Part shown: one piece after another, positions 57,491 through 64,000 of the stretch
Layout: each line of letters begins with the position of its first letter
Position numbering within the stretch: the first letter of the stretch is position 1
From: Sphaerosporella brunnea
Lineage: Eukaryota; Ascomycota; Pezizomycetes; Pezizales; Pyronemataceae
Direction of reading: 5' to 3'
NCBI GenBank assembly: GCA_008704415.1
Contig: VXIS01000112.1
Location: forward strand, 62,001-126,000
Length of the DNA: 64,000 nucleotides
Program-made: the position numbers and the translations under genes
The notes under the pieces: model-generated
What the model was told of the DNA's origin: nothing
The model's input: only the letters and a program-made list of their open reading frames with translations
Database searches by the model: none

Positions 57491-59089
57491 TCAAACTCGG
57501 AAAGTAATGGTCTTCGTCGTCGCTGTACGTCCACATCAGTACCGCCTCCCAACCATGGGAAAGAGGGAGTGACTTACTGAACTCTTCCAAGCCCCAAGTG
57601 CCATTGAAGCGTCCATATCCGCTATTTTTGAGGCCTCCGTGCGGCAACGCTATTTCGTCGTAGACAGTCGCGCCGTTGATATGTACCGCGCTATCACCAC
57701 GTCAGCACTCGTCCGACCCGTAAATCCCCCTGACGCGAAGAAGCCTACCCGCTCTCAATCTGTCTCGCAATTCTAATTCCCTTTGCCAGATCATTTGTCC
57801 ACACAGCCGCACTGAGACCATACTCGGTATCATTCGCCTTCAGAATTGCCTCCTCTTCGGTTTCAAACTCGGCGATCATGACGACCGGACCGAAGCTCTC
57901 GGCATGCCACAGATCCATATCGGTATTAACACCGGTAACGATGACATTGTGGTGTTCATTCGGGTTTACGAGTTCTGTGGGGGTAGCAGGGTGTAACTGC
58001 GCGCCCTTCTCAGCAGCGTGCGAAAGGAGGCCCGCAACCCTTCTCGGTCCGGCGGACTGAATCAGCACTTGCGAGGGGCCGAACATTCTCTCGACGGTGG
58101 CCTTGAGGGCCGTTGTGAACTCGCTCGCAATCGAGTTGTGCACCAGGATCTTCTCGGTGGCCATGCAGGTCTGTCCAGCGTAGTAGAACGCGCCAAACGC
58201 GCCGGCTCCGGCCGCTTTCTCGATGTCGGCGTCCGAGCACACTATCATCGGTGCCTTTCCGCCCAGCTCTAGCGTCACGGGCTTGAGGTTCTCGCCGCAC
58301 ATCGCCGCGACCCGACGCCCCACTGCCGTGGACCCGGTGAAATTCACTTTTCGCACCGACGGCGCCTTGATTAGCGCCTCGGTAATCTTGGGTGCATCCT
58401 CGCGGCAGTGGCCGAGGATGTTGATGGCCCCGGGCGGGAACCCGGCATTTAGGAAACATTGGGTCAAGAGGTATTGGGTGTGTGGGGAGAGCTCTGAGGA
58501 CTTGAAGATCACGGTGTTGCCGGCCGCGAGAGGGAAGATGATAGAGCGGGCAGCGAGGATGACGGGAGCATTCCTACGAGTCTCCATCAGCAACGATGGA
58601 CGAGGGTGCAGGGGAAAAAAAGGATGACACTCACCAAGGCGCAATCGCAAGTACTACACCGTACGGCTCTCTCACAACCATAGCGGTAAGATCAGAGGCA
58701 TTGCTCTCCGGAATTCTTCCTTCCAACGAGCAAACTCTGCTCGCCACGCCCCGAAGCATCTCCAGCGTGTTGCTGATGTTGAAATCACACCAGCCCTGAT
58801 CCGCCGCGACCTCAACTTTCATCGTCTCGTTAATAGCCGCCTGGTTCTTCTCCAGTTCTTCCGCCACCTTTAGGATCATGTCCCGTCGCTTGCTCAGCCT
58901 CGTAGCCTTCCATTCTGGTAGCGCCGCAGTGGCCGCAGCAATGGCCTTGTCGACATCCTCGAGTGAGGCAGAGCTGCTGTGCCAGAGCACCTCGCCGGTC
59001 GCTGGGCTCGTGACGGGAAACGTCTTCGCGCTGACAATTTCCTTGCCGTTGATAACGAGGGGGATAACGAGGTTCTTGTCGGATGCCAT
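57491..59089 (-). CDS. aldehyde dehydrogenase (ALDH superfamily)
   Basis: Exons 59089-58635, 58573-57749, 57690-57578 and 57522-57491 give 474 aa with all phases correct. NAD(P)+-dependent oxidation of an aldehyde to the acid is expected. Visible features: [34 protein letters not shown] (NAD-binding Lys), [13 protein letters not shown], the general-base Glu in LELGGKAP, the catalytic Cys in [34 protein letters not shown] and [21 protein letters not shown]. The sequence resembles fungal vanillin/salicylaldehyde dehydrogenase-like ALDHs, but the substrate is not determined. The start is the ATG opening [15 protein letters not shown]; upstream in-frame codons lack an ATG context. Two SDR pseudogenes lie on the same strand behind it, suggesting a former oxidoreductase cluster. 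Confidence 0.94.
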
Positions 59090-59969
59090 GATGCTGCAGT
59101 TTGCGCCAGAAATTGAGTTTTGGCTATAGCGGGAGGGACGCGTTGGGTTTTTATTCGGGCCAAGTGCCAAAATGCCTGAAGTGCGTGGTTAATATACCCT
59201 CTCAAAAAAGCTGATATCACAACTCCATCAAATCGGCTTAAGGTTAGTATTATGGTGCATGTTTATGGTCGATTTATCTTGTGCCTGTTTTTTTTTTTTT
59301 TTATCACATTATATTGGGCCTTTGTTTTATCAATTTTTGTCGTAAATTTTCAAAGAAAATTGGAGGATCTACAGCCTGTGCTGGATGTTTTTTTTTTTTT
59401 TTGTTTTTTTTTTCTGTGCAAATTCCATTGTCACAAATGTTTAAGGGGGGTCTTCAGTAAAAAGGCGGGCATTGTAGTTACCACTTTGATCTAACTACAG
59501 CGCGATGGGATCATGCCGTGGAGGGCTGCCGCGTGGCTTCCGTCGCGTAGCTGGAGGGATTCCATCGCATAAAACTTGCCTTGCGAAAAACGTCCCCATT
59601 CTAGCTAGAGGGGTGACTGGATGCGGGGTTGTGCTTGACAAGACTTTGGTAAGTGGGATTGCAATTCTCCGTCAATGGTGGCCTGGTCGGGAGCGGGGCA
59701 CATACACAACGGAGGACTTCCCACCTGGTGATGAGTATTGATGGAGCTGCTTGCCTTGCGCCTCGTTACATGCCTTGTTGCCTTACAGATGAGCCGAGCA
59801 TTGCCGAACAGGCTCCACCTTATCGATGTCTTCCCCGCAGTTGAAGAACCGAGTCGCTTCCGTTGTGTGTGTTCTGCATAAATCGATGAATTTTGAAATA
59901 TAACATTTCCAATCATGACGTTATAACGTTGACACACCACTGCATCATAACCCATACCCGCCAATGGAT
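59090..59969. other. gene-free region upstream of the aldehyde dehydrogenase
   Basis: T-rich runs at 59288-59302 and 59387-59413; promoter of the ALDH gene. No exon recognised. Confidence 0.4.
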
Positions 59970-60169
59970 GACTTCCCTGGCAGTCGGACACTACTGATGC
60001 GTCGGCCTGGATCAGGCTGTGCGCTTGGTTGTGCGCCATTGAGAGGCTCTTGAAGACTGATTCTGCCGCCGAGCTAGAGGCGCGGTAGTTTATTGCTACT
60101 GTAGCCCCGCGGGCCGCCAGCGCGTGTGCGATGCTGGCGCCGATGTGCAACTTTGTTGGCGAGGGACAT
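59970..60169 (-). pseudogene. 5' fragment of a short-chain dehydrogenase/reductase gene
   Basis: The minus strand begins MSLANKVA (ATG at 60169), then in another frame IGASIAHALAARGATVAINYRASSSAAESV and HSLIQADASVVSDCQG. This is the classic SDR Rossmann start, but the segment that should hold the TGxxxGIG cofactor motif is deleted and the frame shifts. No catalytic YxxxK follows. Inactive remnant. Confidence 0.8.
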
Positions 60170-60904
60170 GGTGCTTGTGTTTGGATGTTTGGATTGTATG
60201 GGTGTCCAAACGTTTACTCTCAGTTTTATGCACTCAAAGCCTCTATAATTCGAGCCCGTAGAGGAGTCGTCACCTATCTCTAGCTCACCTCCTCCGATCA
60301 CCGCCTATTCCCATTTCAGCCGGAAAAAAATAAGATAAAACTCCCTCGCATTCGTACACGGCCTTAAAAACCCTTCTTTCCCGCCTGTTTCCCGTGTAAC
60401 GTTCAATATGGCGGATAACTCGCGGGTGGAACGTGTGCTGCCTCCGGTGATATTACGGAGTTAAGAGATTGGGGTTGAACCTCCGGAGTTTGGGTTGCCT
60501 ACTCATGTGTGGCTTCAGCAGTAGTTAATTCCGCTCGATCTGCTCAAACGTTGAGCGCGACTTGAGGTTCTGCTGGGGTTATGGTGGTTAAACACCCTGG
60601 TTTTTGAATGGGACTTTACAGTATATGGTTCGGTCCAAGACTCCAACACGCCGTTAAGCCCAAAAGAGCGACTTCAAAAAATTTCAAACGGCCAAACACC
60701 AGTTCAAGAATTTTTTTCAAATCGCTTAAGGAACAGAACGCCTACAACCAATCGGGGAGTGGCTTGGCCTACGCTACTATTCTCAACTCCGTTTAAAATC
60801 CGCGTTTTCAAATCCTATTCAATAGCAAATCACAAAATCTCACTCGCATTTTTCTCTCGAGATTACAGGACTTTCATTATCTCTATCCCCCTCCGGTAAC
60901 AGGT
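60170..60904. other. gene-free spacer between SDR remnants
   Basis: No supported exon. Confidence 0.35.
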
Positions 60905-61280
60905 CTACCACTTCTCCAAACTAGTCCTAGCAGCCACCTCCCAGGTCAACGCCCTACGATCCTGCAAATGCAGCGCCCAATAAACCTCCGCAATCCCCTC
61001 GGGAGAAATCGACTCCCCCCTATTCTTATCCGGCAAGAACCCCTTACTCCTCGGCGTCTCGATAGGCCCATCGTTAATAGCATGAGCCATATGCACACCC
61101 CTGGGGGACAAACTCCCGCGCCAGACTCTGCGCCAGCGCCGCTGCGCCCACTTCGTCCGTGCCGAAGCGCTGGGCTACGGCGATGATGGCGAGGGACTTG
61201 AGTTTGAGGGCCGTAATCAGTGTGGCATAGGCTGCGAGGATTGTGAAGCTGGAATTGAGATTGTGAGGTTGGAATTGAGG
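60905..61280 (-). pseudogene. 3' fragment of a second short-chain dehydrogenase-like gene
   Basis: Minus-strand frames give QRFGTDEVGAAALAQSLAREFVPQG, then after a frameshift near 61105 GVHMAHAINDGPIETPRS...ISPEGIAEVYWALHLQDRRALTWEVAARTSLEKW. This matches the C-terminal half of fungal SDRs of the type with LAQSLAREF, HxxxDGPIDTPR and EVYWxLHxQ.RSAWTxE. The usual catalytic Tyr/Lys segment is altered beyond recognition. Confidence 0.75.
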
Positions 61281-62534
61281 CCTATAAAGCGTGGGATTTG
61301 GGGCGTGGGTTGATTTCAAATGAAATGTCGATGACGTGATGTGGGGTAGGAATTGGTTATTGAACAGATCTTCCTCGGCCACGAGGCCGGAAGATTTGCC
61401 GTGACTGATATGAAGTCGCGAGTGATTGATAGAGAGAGCATCGGGAGCTAGTGTGGCTTCTGCCTCGGGGAACTGTGGCAGAGTGACTACGCCACAACTT
61501 TATCTTTGTCTCCCCGAAGTAATGTGCGTGGTGTGATGTGATCGGTCTAATTGTTTCTGTCCGCCGGCTTGGAAACCAGAGACTGAAAATGTCGAGGCTG
61601 TTTTCATCCACACTGTCATTGAGACAACTTCTGAATAATGTTTCGTCCGAGAAGATCCAACTTGGTTTTAGTTTAGTCATAAAGGCCATCGGCGAGAAAA
61701 AACCCCAACCCGTTCAACGTGGAGAGTAATGCACCAGCGGATCGAATTCTGAGTCTCAGAAGCCCTCACCACAACTCCCCGCCTTTGCGTAGCTTCGGAT
61801 CTCGCAAACCGATTGTTGCTTTATGTATACTCGTCAACGGCAAAATTATTGGAAATACCTGAAATCCTAACCCTGCTATGGGTGACATTGGGACATTGAC
61901 GAGAGCCATGTTGTCTGATGGATGATGCCGAAAATGTGTTGTCGAAAGTGATGAAAGAATGAACAGATGATGAAAGAGACGTGTAGTGCTAGAAAGAAAG
62001 AGCACGCAACTCGGAGTTAAACAAGTCCTAGAGATTGCGGGTTAGTTATAGGAGGTTGTTTGTCGTTTCTACATAGGCTGTTTTTCCTCGCTCAGCACTA
62101 TGAACTAAGCCCTAATGGGCACCAGCCAAGAGCAGGTGACATGTTGGGTTCGTCAAGATAATGCAAAAACCCAAACGTTTGAGCTCGGCTGCAATTACAA
62201 ATACTGGTGGTCTCGGCCATACCTGCACCTGGGACTCTTCCGTTGCGGACACGCTGGCTTCGTTGCCGGTATGTACATCCACTGCCTAAAAAGCCGGCAC
62301 TTTGGGTCGGCTATTGAGACTACTGGTCATTAGTTTCCAGCCTATAGTTGATCCTTCGGCTTCTGTGCGTATATAATCAAGTTTGATGTCCCTCCGCTAA
62401 TCCCCACCCATATCTTGTCCGTTGCCTTATTGATATAGTCTCAGGCGTCAGCTGCGGCACCCTATACCAAGAAAAAAGCAAGACCAACCCAAAATTCCAA
62501 GGTCCAAAGGCAGGCTACATACTCCCATGCCTGC
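61281..62534. other. 1.25-kb gene-free region
   Basis: No supported gene. A minus-strand frame opening MALVNVPMSPIAGLGF at ~61910 ends in a GT-like donor but has no identifiable second exon. Confidence 0.35.
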
Positions 62535-62990
62535 CTACTGCTCCTCAGGAGCCTCTGCCACGACCTGGCCAACCTTGGTATCCCGCAGAAACTGCAGAAT
62601 GGCAGGTGTGGCCTTCTCCTCCCGGAACAACTCCGCACCGGAAGTGTTTCCAGCCCAGCTCCTGTTCCTTTGAGCGCCAAAGGTGCCGATCTGTGGGACC
62701 CACCTTAAACAGGTGCTCACGATTCTGCTGCTTGACCGAGAGGTAGAACCAACGCTCGTCAGAATCGACCTTCTTGAGCTTGTTCTTGAGGCACGGTGTC
62801 GTGATCGCATGCCCGGTGAGGAGCTGGTAATGCCGAGACGCGAGCCCCTCCATCTCGTTCTTGTTAGGTTAGCTGCGCGGAGCAGTGCCCCGCTTAGAGC
62901 TTTGCCGTGCGATGAAGCAGCCCCGGGCCCTGAGCCATGGCATCGGCGAACTCGTTGCCTTCGATGTCGGCATGCCGAGGGACCCATCAA
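62535..62990 (-). pseudogene. 3' remnant of a non-LTR retrotransposon (RNase H end and zinc-knuckle tail)
   Basis: Three shifted frames align in order with the end of Tad/I-type LINE ORF2: WVPRHADIEGNEFADAMAQG (RNase H C-terminus), then NEMEGLASRHYQLLTGHAITTPCLKNKLKKVDSDERWFYL...NREHLFKVG (the Cys/His tail with its cysteines lost), and EEKATPAILQFLRDTKVGQV. Stops and shifts separate them, so it is inactive. Confidence 0.8.
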
Positions 62991-63559
62991 AGAGAAAGAG
63001 AGAAGCCGTATGCTGCCCTTTGACTACTAAGTTCATATGTGCGGTCTCTTTCTCTCATTTCCAGAATTTCCCACGTGCTTTTGGTTCAGCAATTAGGAGC
63101 CCTAGAAGGAGGGGGGGCAGTTCTTCTTTCTCAGCATGCAACGAGTGACCGGCCAGACTACCTGGGGTGAAATGCCTGCGGACGGCCACTCTCACCTAGC
63201 CAAAATTGGTGCTTGACCGAAGAACAACTAGTCTGCGGTCCCGGGATTCTGGAAGTGGGGTTGCCACAGCGGTGCAAGCCGTGTTCCCATCAGTGTTAGA
63301 GGCAGGAATGGGGCTCAGCTAGGTCGAGGAATATCGTAATGACTTGAAGGATAGGCGCGAAATGCTTCTCCAAGTTTGTTGGACAATCGAGCCTTCGTTC
63401 TTGGAGGGTATTTATGCCCCCGAGGGTGGCCGCGGTGAAGGGCTGGTATACCCAAGTAGATACTAGATAGCACGTTTCGCTGGCTGGGTTGGGTTTTTCG
63501 TGGCCAGTTCCTCACAGCTCGCCTTTTGTTTCTTCCGCATACAAACGGCGTCATCCCTT
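62991..63559. other. gene-free spacer before the last SINE-like copy
   Basis: No exon. It probably includes further LINE debris that is too decayed to assign. Confidence 0.35.
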
Positions 63560-63744
63560 TGGCATACAACGAGTTCCCTTAGTGCGCTCTCATATTTGGT
63601 GTGATTTCCTTTGTCCTTTTCCTTAGGAGGGCCGCAGGCCCCGGCAGCGGGACTTCTGTATCCCGGGGGGTAGCATAGTCTCTTCTTCTCCCGTATGTCA
63701 TGGCCGCAAGCGGCCGAATACATCATGATTAAAACAAAACAAAA
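63560..63744 (+). mobile_element. SINE-like retroposon copy 5, with the clearest target duplication
   Basis: 185 bp between perfect 15-bp direct repeats ACGGCGTCATCCCTT (63545-63559 and 63745-63759). The body has TTTTCCTTAGGAGGGCCGC, a GC-rich middle, the hairpin core GGCCGCAAGCGGCC (63702-63715), GAATACATCATGATTAAAAC and the tail AAAACAAAA. Long target repeats and the A-rich 3' tail are the marks of LINE-driven retroposition. Confidence 0.92.
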
Positions 63745-64000
63745 ACGGCGTCATCCCTTGACCACACACTGAGTGGAGTATGGGTATCATTACAACTACA
63801 CGCCAAAGCCACCAAAGTTTCCTACAAGTTACCGTTAAATACCGTTCTACCTAAAACTAACATCTTGCTGTTACAAAAAAAAAAAAAACACAAAAATGTT
63901 AACGCCTTCGGAAATGTGTCCTCTAATATGTTTATAAGTTCAGTGTATCCCAACCTACTTACTCCAGTCCCCCCCCCCCCCACAACCCGCCCCAACCGAC
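63745..64000. other. right edge of the window
   Basis: A(13) near 63877 and a C(11) run at 63969-63980; no gene. Confidence 0.4.

Overview
The window looks like nuclear DNA of a filamentous ascomycete (Pezizomycotina). Genes are intron-bearing, with short GT-AG introns of about 50-70 nt that often have a CTGAC/CTAAC branch-like motif. The gene set is typically fungal: KRE6/SKN1, SWI3, SNU13, EAF7, an exo-beta-1,3-glucanase, a fungal rhodopsin-fold membrane protein and a MUP1-type permease. The species cannot be fixed from the sequence. No rRNA, convincing tRNA, CRISPR or bacterial operon was seen. All gene models were built by eye from reading frame, splice sites and family motifs.

Layout. 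0.5-11.4 kb is a dense housekeeping block: KRE6-like glucan synthesis protein, SNF2 remodeler of the HELLS/DDM1/Irc5 type, SWI3 subunit (minus), SNU13, PTEN-like phosphatase. 11.7-20.1 kb is a transposon-rich island with a piggyBac element whose transposase carries an in-frame stop, two related non-coding elements, a CENP-B/pogo-like HTH fragment and a small secreted carbohydrate-binding (CBM52-like) protein. 20.9-27.5 kb holds adenylyl-cyclase-associated protein (CAP/Srv2, minus), ribosomal protein eS28 and a seven-TM protein. 28.6-29.5 kb is a degenerate tandem repeat. 30-45.7 kb holds a mitochondrial-type PPR protein, an RBR ubiquitin ligase, a secreted App1-type phosphatase-like protein, a methionine-permease-like transporter, an aldo/keto reductase, the NuA4 subunit EAF7 and a spartin/senescence-domain protein. 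48.2-53.5 kb has a GH5 exo-glucanase and an RtcB-type RNA ligase. 53.6-64 kb is again decayed: a piggyBac remnant, a duplicated 3' piece of the RtcB gene, one intact aldehyde dehydrogenase, two short-chain dehydrogenase pseudogenes and a non-LTR retrotransposon remnant.

The most notable non-genic signal is a family of short retroposons. Five copies share a 14-nt hairpin core (GGCCGCAAGCGGCC) followed by a GAATA..ATGATTAAAAC A-rich tail. Four have target-site duplications visible by eye (7, 10, 13 and 15 bp). This is a SINE-like family I cannot match to a named one. The second signal is an RtcB ligase gene with a decayed copy of its own 3' end 3.7 kb downstream, with transposon debris and a SINE copy in between.

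Functionally the intact genes cover cell-wall glucan metabolism (KRE6-like, GH5, CBM52-like), chromatin (HELLS-type, SWI3, EAF7), RNA processing (SNU13, RtcB), the actin/cAMP link (CAP) and lipid or phosphoinositide dephosphorylation (PTEN, App1). They are not arranged as a pathway cluster.
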